NCBI GenBank assembly: GCA_014650015.1
Contig: BMUD01000001.1
Span: 102,103-166,102, forward strand
Direction: 5' to 3'
DNA from: Streptomyces griseoloalbus
GTDB lineage: Bacteria > Actinomycetota > Actinomycetes > Streptomycetales > Streptomycetaceae
Length of the DNA: 64,000 nucleotides
Position 1 is the first letter of the stretch; every line of letters begins with the position of its first letter. Made by a program: the position numbers and the translations under genes. Under the pieces are notes generated by a model. It was not told the DNA's origin. It saw only the letters and a program-made list of their open reading frames with translations, and searched no databases. Shown in pieces: positions 26,235 through 34,873 of the stretch.

Positions 26235-27581
26235 ATGGAACAGACCAAAACGGCAGAAACCGGAGACCGGGACGCCGAAGGGCAGCATGCCCCCACCGGC
26301 GCGTTCTCGAACCGCGCCATGGCGACCTTCAGCCCCGCGGACGAGGAGAAGCAGCGCGGAGTGCGCCGGATGAAGCTCACCGCCACCGGACTGCTGCTGT
26401 TCGTCGCCGTGGTGTACGTCCTCGCCAAGTGGGCCTCCCACGCGGGTGCGGGCGCCTGGGCGGGCTATGTCGCCGCCGCGGCCGAGGCCGGCATGGTCGG
26501 CGCGCTCGCCGACTGGTTCGCCGTCACCGCCCTCTTCCGGCACCCCCTCGGCCTGCGCATCCCGCACACCGCGATCATCCCCACCAAGAAGGACCAGCTC
26601 GGCGTCTCCCTCGGCGAGTTCGTCGGCGAGAACTTCCTCTCCGAGGACGTCGTGCGGCTGCGGCTGCGCGCCGTCGGCATCGGCAGCCGGCTCGGGGCCT
26701 GGCTCGCCGTGCCCGAACACGCCGACCGGGTCACCGCCGAGCTGTCGGCGGCCCTGCGCGGCGCGCTGACCGTGCTGCGGGACTCCGACGTCCAGGCGGT
26801 GGTCGGCGAGGCCATCACCCGCCGCGCCGACGCCCAGGAGATCGCGCCCGGCATGGGCAAGATGCTGGAGAAGATCGTCGCCGACGGTGGCCACAGACGC
26901 GCCGTCGACCTCGTCGTCACCCGCGCGCACGACTGGCTGGTACTGCACGGCGACTCCGTGATGGACGCCGTGCAGGGCGGTGCGCCCGGCTGGACCCCCA
27001 GATTCGTGGACCGCAAGGTCGGCGAGCGTGTCTACCGGGAACTGCTGCGCTTCATCACCGAGATGCGCGACATGCCCGCCCACCCCGCGCGCGGCGCCCT
27101 CGACCGCTTCCTCTCCGACTTCGCCTCCGACCTCCAGTCCGACACCGACACCCGCGCCCGGATCGAACGCCTCAAGGGCGACATCCTCGGCCGCGACGAG
27201 GTGCAGGACCTGATCGCCTCCGCCTGGACCGCCGTACGCTCCATGATCGTCTCCGCGGCGGAGGACGAGCGCAGCGAACTGCGCCTGCGCGTGCGGGCCT
27301 CGCTGCTCTCGCTGGGCGCCCGCATGGCGGCCGACCCCAAGGTGCAGGGCAAGGTCGACGGCTGGGTGGAAGGCGCCGCGGTGTACGTCGTCACCACCTA
27401 CCGCAAGGAGATCACGTCCCTGATCACGGACACGGTGGCGAGCTGGGACGCCGAGCACACCACGAAGAAGATCGAGGCGAACATCGGCCGCGACCTGCAG
27501 TTCATCCGCATCAACGGCACGGTGGTCGGCTCGCTCGCCGGTCTCCTGATCTACACGGTGTCACGGGCCCTGGGGGCGTAG
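26235..27581 (+). CDS. DUF445 family membrane protein
   Basis: This 448-aa protein matches DUF445 (YjiN-like). A first membrane helix LLLFVAVVYVLAKWA is followed by AAAEAGMVGALADWFAVTALFRHPLGLRIPHTAIIPTKKDQLG, the family signature, then a long helical soluble region and a second membrane helix at the end (INGTVVGSLAGLLIYTVSRAL). It is a two-end-anchored protein of unknown role. ATG 26235 is preferred over GTG 26226. A REP-like inverted repeat follows the gene. Confidence 0.87.
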   Translation: MEQTKTAETGDRDAEGQHAPTGAFSNRAMATFSPADEEKQRGVRRMKLTATGLLLFVAVVYVLAKWASHAGAGAWAGYVAAAAEAGMVGALADWFAVTALFRHPLGLRIPHTAIIPTKKDQLGVSLGEFVGENFLSEDVVRLRLRAVGIGSRLGAWLAVPEHADRVTAELSAALRGALTVLRDSDVQAVVGEAITRRADAQEIAPGMGKMLEKIVADGGHRRAVDLVVTRAHDWLVLHGDSVMDAVQGGAPGWTPRFVDRKVGERVYRELLRFITEMRDMPAHPARGALDRFLSDFASDLQSDTDTRARIERLKGDILGRDEVQDLIASAWTAVRSMIVSAAEDERSELRLRVRASLLSLGARMAADPKVQGKVDGWVEGAAVYVVTTYRKEITSLITDTVASWDAEHTTKKIEANIGRDLQFIRINGTVVGSLAGLLIYTVSRALGA

Positions 27582-27608
27582 GGCGTCGTACTCCCGCGGA
27601 CAGCTCGC

Positions 27609-27732
27609 GGCTGGGCGGGCAGTTCCCCGCGCCCCCAGGGCGCTGCCCGGCCGTGGGTTCCCGCGGCCCCGGCAATCGCCGGCCGGCGGCGACCACAACT
27701 CCCCAGGGGCGCGGGGAACTGCCCGCCCAGCC
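27609..27732. repeat. 27-bp perfect inverted repeat, REP-like intergenic element
   Basis: Arms 27609-27635 and 27706-27732 are exact complements around a 70-nt GC-rich loop. The arm contains ggggcgcggggaactgc, a motif I recognise as recurring many times between genes in Streptomyces genomes. It could act as a transcription terminator for DUF445 or be a dispersed mobile repeat. Confidence 0.75.
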
Positions 27733-27876
27733 CCAACACACCCGCCAGAGCACCACGCACCGCAAACCTGGAGACCCGCCGGAGCCCACCGCACGCCCGG
27801 CGTGAAAAGGCGGGCGGGCGTGAAAACGCCTGCCCGGGGGCACCCGACGAAGGTCGCTTCGCCAGGGAGGGAGCCC

Positions 27877-29391
27877 ATGACCACCGCGCAGTCCGAGACC
27901 GGACGCACCATCACCACCAGCATCCCCGCCCGCCTGGACCGCCTCCCGTGGTCCCGCTGGCACTGGACCATCGTCATCGGTCTCGGCACCGTGTGGATCC
28001 TCGACGGCCTGGAGGTCACGGTCGTCGGCAACATCGCCGGCCGCCTGTCCGAACCGGGCAGCGGACTGCCCATCACCTCCGGCGAGGTCACCGGCATCGC
28101 CGCCGCCCTCTATGTGGCCGGCGCCTGCGCGGGCGCCCTGTTCTGGGGCCGCCTGACCGACATCTGGGGCCGCAAGAAGCTCTTCATGATCACCTTGGCG
28201 GTCTACCTCGGCGCCACCGCCCTCACCGCGATCGCCTTCGACACCTGGTGGTTCTTCCTCTTCCGCTTCCTCACCGGCTTCGGCATCGGCGGCGAGTACG
28301 CGGCCATCAACTCCGCGATCGACGAGCTGATCCCGGCTCAGTACCGGGGCCGCGTCGACCTGCTGATCAACGGCAGCTTCTGGCTGGGCGCGGTCGGCGG
28401 CTCCCTGCTGTCGATCCTCGCGCTGGACACGTCGATCTTCCCGGCGAACGTCGGCTGGCGCCTGACCTTCGCCCTCGGCGCCGTACTCGCCCTGGTCATC
28501 CTCCTCGTACGCCGTCACGTCCCGGAAAGCCCCCGCTGGCTGCTGATCCACGGCCGTGACGAGGAAGCGGAACGCATCGTCGGCGACATCGAACGACGGG
28601 TCGAGGCCGAGCGGAACGATCCGCTGCCCCGCCCGGAGGGCGAACTGACCATCCACCAGCGCAAGAACGTCACGTTCACCGAGATCGCCCGCACCGTCTT
28701 CGCCAAGTACCGCAGGCGCTCCGTCCTCGGCTTCTCCCTCTTCATCGGCCAGGCGTTCCTCTACAACGCCATCACCTTCGGCTTCGGCGCCATCCTGACC
28801 ACGTTCTTCGACGTGCCGTCAGGCAACACCGGCTACTACTTCGCCGTGATCGCGGTCGGCAACTTCCTGGGCCCGCTGCTGCTCGGCAAGCTCTTCGACA
28901 CGGTCGGCCGCCGGGTGATGATCTCCGGCACGTACCTGCTCTCGGGCATCCTGCTGTTCGGCACGGCCTGGCTCTTCGACCAGGGTTCACTCGGCGCGAC
29001 GACCCTCACCGCCTGCTGGTGCGCCGTCCTGTTCTTCGCCTCGGCCGGGGCGAGCAGCGCCTACCTGACGGTCTCCGAGGTCTTCCCCATGGAGACCCGC
29101 GCGATGTCCATCGCCTTCTTCTACGCCCTCGGCACCGCCGCAGGCGGCATCAGCGGCCCTCTGCTCTTCGCCGACCTCACCGGCACGGGCAAGGTCGGCG
29201 ACACGGTCCTCGCCTTCCAGATCGGCGCCGGCCTGATGTGCGCGGCGGGCCTGGTGGCCGCGTTCCTCGCGGTGAAGGCGGAACGCCGCTCCCTGGAGGA
29301 CATCGCCACGCCGCTCACGGCGGCGGCGTCCAAGGCGAAGGCCGGCACCAGCCCGGACCCGGACCCGGGTGCGCAGCCGGTGACGCCGTAA
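27877..29391 (+). CDS. MFS transporter, metabolite:H+ symporter type
   Basis: This 504-aa protein has 12 predicted membrane helices. WTIVIGLGTVWILDGLEVTV is helix 1, GRLTDIWGRKKLF is the conserved loop 2-3 motif, and RFLTGFGIGGEYAA resembles helix 4 of sugar/acid porters. VPESPRWLLIHGRDEEAERI is the loop 6-7 signature of this branch. The substrate is unknown, with aromatic acids, sugars or dicarboxylates all possible. ATG 27877 has an agggaggga ribosome-binding site. The C-terminus is a Pro/Asp-rich tail. Confidence 0.87.
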   Translation: MTTAQSETGRTITTSIPARLDRLPWSRWHWTIVIGLGTVWILDGLEVTVVGNIAGRLSEPGSGLPITSGEVTGIAAALYVAGACAGALFWGRLTDIWGRKKLFMITLAVYLGATALTAIAFDTWWFFLFRFLTGFGIGGEYAAINSAIDELIPAQYRGRVDLLINGSFWLGAVGGSLLSILALDTSIFPANVGWRLTFALGAVLALVILLVRRHVPESPRWLLIHGRDEEAERIVGDIERRVEAERNDPLPRPEGELTIHQRKNVTFTEIARTVFAKYRRRSVLGFSLFIGQAFLYNAITFGFGAILTTFFDVPSGNTGYYFAVIAVGNFLGPLLLGKLFDTVGRRVMISGTYLLSGILLFGTAWLFDQGSLGATTLTACWCAVLFFASAGASSAYLTVSEVFPMETRAMSIAFFYALGTAAGGISGPLLFADLTGTGKVGDTVLAFQIGAGLMCAAGLVAAFLAVKAERRSLEDIATPLTAAASKAKAGTSPDPDPGAQPVTP

Positions 29392-29455
29392 GCCGGGCGT
29401 CGCGCCACCTCGGCCGCCGCCGGGCGCGACACCTCGGCCCCGCCGGTCCGCGACC

Positions 29456-29758
29456 TCAGCCCCGCCGGTCCGCCACCGCCCACGAAGCGAGCGCCACGGC
29501 CCCCGCCACCCCGAACACGGCGGGCCAGGCGCCCACCTTCTTCGCCAGCGGATGCGACCCGGCGAACGCCGCGACATACGCCACCGACAGCGCCCCCGCG
29601 GCCTTGCCCCCGGCCCGCTCCCGCCACTGCCGCGCGGCAGCGGCGCCGGCGGCGGCGAGCACGACCCCGCCCAGTTGCCGCTTCCGCGTCCAACGGGCCA
29701 CGCCGTACCCCCCGACGAGTCCACTCGCGGCCACCACCGAACTGGGAACCTTCGCCAT
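29456..29758 (-). CDS. Small hypothetical membrane protein, 100 aa
   Basis: The protein starts MAKVPSSVVAASGLVGGYGV and has two to three hydrophobic Ala/Gly-rich stretches separated by basic loops (RWTRKRQ, RQWRERAGGK), suggesting a membrane protein. No known family is recognised with confidence. It is convergent with the MFS gene upstream. Confidence 0.6.
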   Translation of the reverse strand: MAKVPSSVVAASGLVGGYGVARWTRKRQLGGVVLAAAGAAAARQWRERAGGKAAGALSVAYVAAFAGSHPLAKKVGAWPAVFGVAGAVALASWAVADRRG

Positions 29759-29993
29759 GCCTGTCGCCTCCTGCCACTGCGCCGGCCCACCGGGCCGGGG
29801 TCTGAGGACTCCGAGGCTAGCTGTTGCGGGTCGTGACGTTGTTGACAGCCCGCCATTCGAGTAGCCGGCTGATCGACACGGGTACGGGTGGGCCGGGACG
29901 TGCCCGCTCTCGGGGTGACGGCCGGCATCATCCGGCCCGAAGCGGGAGTGCGGCGCTGCAGCCGGCTGGGGTGACCCGGATGGTTTTGTGCGG

Positions 29994-30452
29994 TCAGGGT
30001 TCCCTCCGCACGGATGTCGTGTCCGGGTCCATCAAAGCGCCGCATGAGTTCGTGGGCCGCAGCTCGGGCAGCTGGTGTCCGCGGTGGTCGAGGAGAACCG
30101 AATGAGCCTCACCGGCGGTGAACGCGTGACGCTCACCCCACTGGCGCAGGGCCACGACAACGGTGAAGAGGTCGCGCCCGGCCGGGGTGAGTGAGTAGAC
30201 CTGCCGTTTTCCGGAGGGTGCCGTCCGTCGGTCGAGGATGCCGCGCTCGGTCAGCCGGCGCAGCCGGTCGGTGAGGATGTTGCGTGCGATGCCGGTGCGC
30301 TGCTGGAAGTCGGTGAAGGCTCGTGCGCCGTCCATGGCGTCGCGAACGATGAGCAGACTCCATCGATCGCCGACCAGGTCCAGAGTGCGAGCGACCGGGC
30401 AGGCCGGGTCGGTCCAGCTCACGCCGTCGGCACGGATCTCCGGCTGGGTCAT
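29994..30452 (-). CDS. HxlR-family winged-helix transcriptional regulator
   Basis: This 152-aa regulator has the HxlR start CPVARTLDLVGDRWSLLIVRDAMDGARAFTDFQQRTGIARNILTDRLRRLTERGILDRR, and YSLTPAGRDLFTVVVALRQWGERH follows. The invariant Cys29 can act as a thiol or aldehyde sensor in this family. It is encoded divergently from an MFS exporter with an 83-bp shared promoter, the usual arrangement for a regulator and its target. ATG 30452 has a ggagg ribosome-binding site. Confidence 0.9.
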   Translation of the reverse strand: MTQPEIRADGVSWTDPACPVARTLDLVGDRWSLLIVRDAMDGARAFTDFQQRTGIARNILTDRLRRLTERGILDRRTAPSGKRQVYSLTPAGRDLFTVVVALRQWGERHAFTAGEAHSVLLDHRGHQLPELRPTNSCGALMDPDTTSVRREP

Positions 30453-30535
30453 CACGCCTCCCTGGGAGTTGCTGATTGAAACCATTTTGCCGTACCGTGA
30501 AACGGTTGCAATCTGCTACTGATTGAGGGGTGCGG
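30453..30535. promoter_or_regulatory. Divergent HxlR/MFS promoter region with direct repeats
   Basis: tgaaac occurs at 30477-30482 and 30498-30503, exactly 21 bp apart (two helical turns), and ctgattga at 30472-30479 and 30519-30526. The region is AT-rich. These are candidate HxlR binding sites. Confidence 0.35.
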
Positions 30536-31711
30536 ATGGGTCCGACCCGTGGCCGTGAAGTGCTGTTCGCCGTCGTCTGCGCGGTCGCCGTCGCGACTCT
30601 CTACGCGGCGCAGCCCGTTCTCGCCCAGGTCGGTGACGACCTGGGCGTGCCGGACGCCGATCTGGGGTGGATCGTCACCGCCGGGCAGCTCGGCTACCTG
30701 GTGGGGCTGGCCCTCCTCGTCCCGTTGGGCGACATGGTCGACCGGCGCGGACTCATCGCCGGGCACCTCGTGCTGGCCGCGGTCGGTACGGTGCTGGCCG
30801 CGGCGGCGGCCCGCACGTGGCTCCTGCTGGCCGGGCTGGCCATCGCCGGTCTGTTCTCGGTCGTCGTCCAAACGACGGTCGCCTACGCCGCCGCCCTGTC
30901 CACCCCCGACGAGCGCGGCCGTACCCTCGGCATGGTGACCTCCGGGGTGGTCGTCGGCATCCTCGGCGGACGCGTGGTGGCAGGCGCCCTTGCCGCGGTG
31001 TGGGGCTGGCGCAGTGTCTACGCTGCGCTCGCTGTGCTGCTGATCGTGCTGGCGCACCTCGTCATGAGACTCCTGCCACCCGACCCGCGCGCCGGCCGTG
31101 CCGCGTACCGACAGGTGCTGACGTCGCTGGGGCGGCTCTTCCGCGAACGCCTGTTTGTCTCGCGCGGGCTGATCGCGTTCTTCCTCTTCGCCTCCTTCGG
31201 CACGCTGTGGAGCGGTCTGGCGCTGCCGCTCGGATCAGCCCCATGGCACCTGAGTACGGCGCAGATCGGCCTGTTCGCCATCGCGGGCCTCGCCGGCGCC
31301 CTCGGCGCCGCCCGGGCTGGGCGTTGGGCCGATGCCGGATTCGTCGGTGTCGTGACGGGCGGGGCGCTCGTGCTCCTCGCCGCCTCATGGCTGGCTGTGA
31401 GTCAGGCATCGTGGTCGCTGTGGCTGGTCGGCGTCGGCGTGCTCGTGCTCGACTTCGCTGTGCAGGCCGTGCACGTGAGTAACCAGCACATCCTCACCAC
31501 GGCATACCCGTACCGCACCAGCAGCGTCATCGGCGGCTACATGATCTTCTACTCCCTCGGATCGGCCCTCGGAGCAACTGCCACGACCACGGCGTTCGCC
31601 ACCGCGGGGTGGACCGGCTCCAGCATCGTCGGCGCCGCCTTCGCCATCTGTGCCCTCCTGGTCTGGGCATCCAGCCGCCGACAAGCGGCCGCTCCACACC
31701 GACCTGCTTGA
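30536..31711 (+). CDS. MFS exporter (drug-efflux type)
   Basis: This 391-aa protein has 12 predicted helices. LYAAQPVLAQVGDDLGVPDADLGWIVTAGQLGYLVGLALLVPLGDMVDRR is the N-terminal signature of a well-known MFS efflux branch, and SNQHILTTAYPYRTSSVIGGYMIFYSLG is the conserved C-terminal segment. ATG 30536 follows gagggg. Divergence from an HxlR regulator suggests inducible efflux of an electrophile or drug. Confidence 0.87.
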   Translation: MGPTRGREVLFAVVCAVAVATLYAAQPVLAQVGDDLGVPDADLGWIVTAGQLGYLVGLALLVPLGDMVDRRGLIAGHLVLAAVGTVLAAAAARTWLLLAGLAIAGLFSVVVQTTVAYAAALSTPDERGRTLGMVTSGVVVGILGGRVVAGALAAVWGWRSVYAALAVLLIVLAHLVMRLLPPDPRAGRAAYRQVLTSLGRLFRERLFVSRGLIAFFLFASFGTLWSGLALPLGSAPWHLSTAQIGLFAIAGLAGALGAARAGRWADAGFVGVVTGGALVLLAASWLAVSQASWSLWLVGVGVLVLDFAVQAVHVSNQHILTTAYPYRTSSVIGGYMIFYSLGSALGATATTTAFATAGWTGSSIVGAAFAICALLVWASSRRQAAAPHRPA

Positions 31712-31921
31712 TCGCCGTGGAAGCACGAGCGCCCTGCCCCCGCCATGTCCCCACTCACTACAGCTACCACCGGCCCCACAGCGCCGCCGACGGACGACCG
31801 TCAGCGTCACGACCACGACAGGAGCGTCAGCAACGTCCTGACCTCCTGCGGCCGGCGCTCCGCGGGACAGCCCCGACGCCCAGGCCCGGAGCCGGACGCG
31901 CGACACAACATGAGTCCAGGC

Positions 31922-31950
31922 TTGTCAACTTTCCTCCTCCGAGTTATATA
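31922..31950 (+). promoter_or_regulatory. Promoter of hsp18
   Basis: TTGTCA (31922-31927) and TATATA (31945-31950) are separated by exactly 17 bp, an unusually consensus-like housekeeping promoter for Streptomyces. Transcription should start near 31957. Confidence 0.75.
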
Positions 31951-31967
31951 AGAAGGCAAGACCGTAA

Positions 31968-31986
31968 GGGCATCGCACCGATGACA
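31968..31986 (+). promoter_or_regulatory. RheA-like operator in the hsp18 leader
   Basis: gggcatc-gcacc-gatgaca follows the RheA site reported for S. albus (TGTCATC-N5-GATGACA): perfect right half, 4 of 7 in the left half, correct spacer. It lies just after the predicted transcription start. Confidence 0.45.
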
Positions 31987-32008
31987 TCCACGGAAGGAGT
32001 GACCCGTG

Positions 32009-32437
32009 ATGCTCATGCGTACCGACCCGTTCCGCGAATTCGACCGACTCGCGCAGCAGGTCTTCGGCACCTCTCCCACCGGCCGCCCCACGGCGATGCC
32101 GATGGACGCCTACCGGGCAGGGGACGACTTCATCGTCCACTTCGACCTCCCCGGCATCGACCCCGAGACGATCGAGCTCGACGTCGAACGCAACGTCCTC
32201 AACGTGCGCGCCGAGCGCCGCTCCCCGGCACCCGAGGGCGCGGAGACCGTGCTCGCCGAGCGCCCCACCGGCACCTTCACCCGCCAGTTGTTCCTCGGCG
32301 AGACCCTGGACACGGAACGCATCGACGCGTCGTACGAGGCCGGCGTCCTGACCCTGCGCATCCCCGTCGCCGAACAGGCCAAGCCGCGCCGCATCCGGAT
32401 CAGCGGCGGTGACAGCCGCAAGCAGCTCGGCGGCTGA
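32009..32437 (+). CDS. hsp18: Small heat-shock protein, Hsp20/alpha-crystallin family
   Basis: This 142-aa ATP-independent holdase keeps heat-damaged proteins soluble. The alpha-crystallin domain runs from about residue 35: [39 protein letters not shown], with the [12 protein letters not shown] motif near 112 matching the A-x-x-x-n-G-V-L signature. The C-terminal IRI is the oligomerisation I-x-I. The start is ATG 32009 (GTG 32006 also possible) with ggaagga upstream. The strong promoter and RheA-like site suggest heat-inducible repression. A 15-bp hairpin follows. Confidence 0.94.
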   Translation: MLMRTDPFREFDRLAQQVFGTSPTGRPTAMPMDAYRAGDDFIVHFDLPGIDPETIELDVERNVLNVRAERRSPAPEGAETVLAERPTGTFTRQLFLGETLDTERIDASYEAGVLTLRIPVAEQAKPRRIRISGGDSRKQLGG

Positions 32438-32452
32438 CCCTCGCGCACCCCA

Positions 32453-32487
32453 CGCGTCCCGCGGACCCGGGCGGTCCGCGGGACGCG
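32453..32487 (+). terminator. Terminator after hsp18
   Basis: Perfect 15-bp arms cgcgtcccgcggacc (32453-32467) and 32473-32487 with a 5-nt loop, 16 bp past the stop. Confidence 0.75.
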
Positions 32488-32571
32488 CCCCCGTGCCCGT
32501 CCGGCCGGAGGGCCGCACATGCCCGGGAAGAACCGGGGCACTGGAGAACCGGAGAAGGAGAGAGGTACCGG

Positions 32572-33048
32572 ATGACCACGCTGACACCGCAGAAGCCCGC
32601 GACCCCGCAGCCGGCCGGAGACATCCCGGCCCCGGCGGCCACGCCCCGGAACGGCAGCTGGCAGCAACTGATAGACGCCGTACGGGAGTCGGGCCAGTAC
32701 CCGACGCGGTCGGAGGCGGAGAGCGTCACCCGTGTCGTCCTCTGTGCCCTCGGTGGTCACATCGTCGGCGACGAACGCGTCGACCTGGCCCGCGCCCTGC
32801 CCGAGGAGGCGGCGAGAGTGGTCGCCTCGCAGATCCCGGTGACCCGCGGGCTGACCGCCGCGGAGTTCGTCGACTCGGTGGCCGCCCGCATCGAGGGCGC
32901 GACCCCGGCCACGGCCCGCTGGGACGTCAGCTCGGTCCTCGCCGTCCTGCCCGAGCTGGTCGGCGACGCCCTGGTGACCCGCATCCTGGCCCAACTGCCG
33001 CCGGGCTACGCCCTGCTCTTCGGCCGGGCGGAGCTGTCCCCGGCGTGA
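32572..33048 (+). CDS. DUF2267 protein
   Basis: This 158-aa soluble protein has a Pro-rich N-terminus (about 28 aa) and one DUF2267 domain: WQQLIDAVRESGQYPTRSEAESVTRVVLCALGGHIVGDERVDLARALPE, then LTAAEFVDSVAARIEG. Proteins of this family are helical and often occur near stress genes. It lies downstream of hsp18 but after a terminator, with its own ribosome-binding site (ggagaaggagag). The function is unknown. Confidence 0.85.
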   Translation: MTTLTPQKPATPQPAGDIPAPAATPRNGSWQQLIDAVRESGQYPTRSEAESVTRVVLCALGGHIVGDERVDLARALPEEAARVVASQIPVTRGLTAAEFVDSVAARIEGATPATARWDVSSVLAVLPELVGDALVTRILAQLPPGYALLFGRAELSPA

Positions 33049-33094
33049 CGACCGGGCCGCGGCCCCCTCACCCGTGAAACCCGCCCCCGCGCCA

Positions 33095-33124
33095 CCTGGC
33101 CCCGGACCCGTGTCCGGGGCCAGG
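33095..33124 (+). terminator. Terminator after the DUF2267 gene
   Basis: cctggccccggac (33095-33107) pairs exactly with 33112-33124 around a 4-nt loop. Confidence 0.75.
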
Positions 33125-33231
33125 CCGCGTCCGGGCCGCGTCACGGCCCGCCACATGGTTCGACGACGCCCCTCCCCGCGCGACATCCTTCGAGCCGGAA
33201 GCCACGTCGACCGACCGTCCCCGGAGGACCG

Positions 33232-33606
33232 TTGAACCCCACCATCCGCCACATCACCTTCGACTGCACCGGTGACCCCTACGACCTCGCAACTTTCTGG
33301 AGCGCGATGCTGGGCAACCCGCTCGCCGACGACGACAAGCCCGGCGACCCGGAGGCCCTGATCGCGGACCCGGCCGGCGGGCCCGGCCTGCTCTTCGTGC
33401 GCGTGACGGAAGGCAAGACCGCCAAGAACCGCCTCCACTTCGACCTCGAGCCGACCGGCCGCACCCGCGCGCAGGAGGTCGCCCGCGCCATCGAACTCGG
33501 CGCCCGCGAGGTGGCCGACCACACGCGCCCCGACGGCGGAGGCTGGGTCACCATGGCCGACCCCGAAGGCAACGAATTCTGCATAGAGCGGGGCGAACTG
33601 GACTGA
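33232..33606 (+). CDS. VOC-family (glyoxalase-like) protein, TTG start
   Basis: This 124-aa vicinal-oxygen-chelate fold protein has IRHITFDCTGDPYDLATFWSAMLG as the first beta-alpha unit and MADPEGNEFCIE as the closing signature. The only start that fits is TTG at 33232, with ggagga 5 nt upstream. Such one-module VOC proteins bind metal or small molecules; no activity can be assigned. It resembles the VOC gene at 34874 in the KTAKNRLHFDL / KAAKNRLHLDV segment. Confidence 0.83.
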   Translation: MNPTIRHITFDCTGDPYDLATFWSAMLGNPLADDDKPGDPEALIADPAGGPGLLFVRVTEGKTAKNRLHFDLEPTGRTRAQEVARAIELGAREVADHTRPDGGGWVTMADPEGNEFCIERGELD

Positions 33607-33650
33607 TCCGAACGCGCGGTGATCGAAGGGCACGTCGTGCGCCCTGAAGT

Positions 33651-33662
33651 GTACGATCGTAC
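33651..33662. promoter_or_regulatory. Palindrome gtacgatcgtac, candidate TetR operator
   Basis: A perfect 12-bp palindrome lies 2 bp before the acetyltransferase ATG and overlaps a -10-like tacgat, so bound repressor would block transcription. The TetR gene two positions downstream is the likely partner. Confidence 0.5.
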
Positions 33663-33664
33663 GC

Positions 33665-34249
33665 ATGCCGACGGACGACTACTTCGTGAACGATCCGCGC
33701 ACGAACCTGGAGCGCATGCTCGCGGGCGACCTGTACGTCGCCGACGACCCGGAGATCGCCCGCCGGCAGCAGCGCGCGATGCGGCTCGCGGCCCGCTACC
33801 TGGCGGCGTACCCCGAGAACCCCGCCGAAGCGAGGACGATCCTGGCCGAGCTCCTCGGCTCCGTGGGCGAGGACGTCGAGGTCCGCCCGCCGCTCCACGT
33901 CGACTACGGCAGCAACATCACCATCGGCGCCCGCACCTTCGTCAACTACAACCTGACCGCACTGGACGTCGCCCGGATCAGCATCGGCGAGGACTGCCAG
34001 ATCGGACCCAACGTCCAGCTCCTCACTCCCACCCACCCCGTGGAACCGCAGCCCCGCCGCGACAAGCTCGAGGCCGCGCTCCCCATCACCATCGGCGACA
34101 ACGTCTGGCTCGGCGGCGGCGCGATCATCTGTCCCGGAGTGACCATCGGCGACAACTCCGTCATCGGCGCCGGCGCGGTGGTCACCAAGGACGTTCCCGC
34201 CAACGTGGTGGCCGTCGGCAACCCGGCCCGCCCCGTCCGCACGCTCTGA
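33665..34249 (+). CDS. Maltose/galactoside O-acetyltransferase family (left-handed beta-helix)
   Basis: This 194-aa protein has the N-terminal Mac domain (TNLERMLAGDLYVADDPEIA) and a hexapeptide-repeat left-handed beta-helix: ITIGARTFVNYNLTALDVARISIGEDCQIGPNVQLLTPTHPVEP with the catalytic His, then GVTIGDNSVIGAGAVVTKDVPANVVAVGNPARPVR. It should acetylate a sugar from acetyl-CoA. It starts almost immediately after a palindromic operator candidate and is followed 15 bp later by a TetR gene. Confidence 0.9.
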   Translation: MPTDDYFVNDPRTNLERMLAGDLYVADDPEIARRQQRAMRLAARYLAAYPENPAEARTILAELLGSVGEDVEVRPPLHVDYGSNITIGARTFVNYNLTALDVARISIGEDCQIGPNVQLLTPTHPVEPQPRRDKLEAALPITIGDNVWLGGGAIICPGVTIGDNSVIGAGAVVTKDVPANVVAVGNPARPVRTL

Positions 34250-34264
34250 CCCCCGGACCCCGCC

Positions 34265-34828
34265 ATGGCCACCGGACACACGGACCCGCACCGCCGCGAA
34301 CGCATCCTCGCCGCCACGCTCGACCTGATCGTCGAGGAGGGTGTGGCCGGCGTCTCCCACCGCAAGATCGCCGCGCGGGCCCAGGTCCCCCTGGGCTCGA
34401 TGACGTACCACTTCACCGGCATGGACGACCTGCTGCGTGAGGCCTTCACCGGCCACGCCGACCACTACGTGACCGTCTTCGAGCACCACCTCGGCAGGGC
34501 CACCACTCCCGACCAGGCCCGGGAAGCGGTCACCGACCTCATCCACACCCTCTCCGAGGGCCCCGGCCGGGACCTGATCCTCACCCAGGAGCTCTACACC
34601 CTGGCCGCCCGCCACGAGCCGTACCGCGTCCTGTGCCGAACGTGGATGCGCCGCAGCCGCGACCTCCTGGAGCAGCACTTCCCGCCACCCACGGCCCGCC
34701 AACTGGACGCCCTGATCGAGGGCCTCACCCTGCACCGGGCCATGGACGACAACCCGCCCGACCGCGCACTGACCCGCGAGGCGGTGGCGCGCATCACCCG
34801 GGCCTCACCGAGCACGTCCCGTAACTGA
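34265..34828 (+). CDS. TetR/AcrR-family transcriptional regulator
   Basis: This 187-aa regulator has an N-terminal HTH: RRERILAATLDLIVEEGVAGVSHRKIAARAQVPLGSMTYHFTGMDDLL (residues about 10-57). The C-terminal ligand domain is all-helical. It is encoded 15 bp after the acetyltransferase gene, so the two are probably co-transcribed and autoregulated through the palindrome at 33651. Confidence 0.92.
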   Translation: MATGHTDPHRRERILAATLDLIVEEGVAGVSHRKIAARAQVPLGSMTYHFTGMDDLLREAFTGHADHYVTVFEHHLGRATTPDQAREAVTDLIHTLSEGPGRDLILTQELYTLAARHEPYRVLCRTWMRRSRDLLEQHFPPPTARQLDALIEGLTLHRAMDDNPPDRALTREAVARITRASPSTSRN

Positions 34829-34873
34829 TCTTCGGCACGAGGGGTGGCCGAGCCCCCTTGGTAGGGTGCGCCG

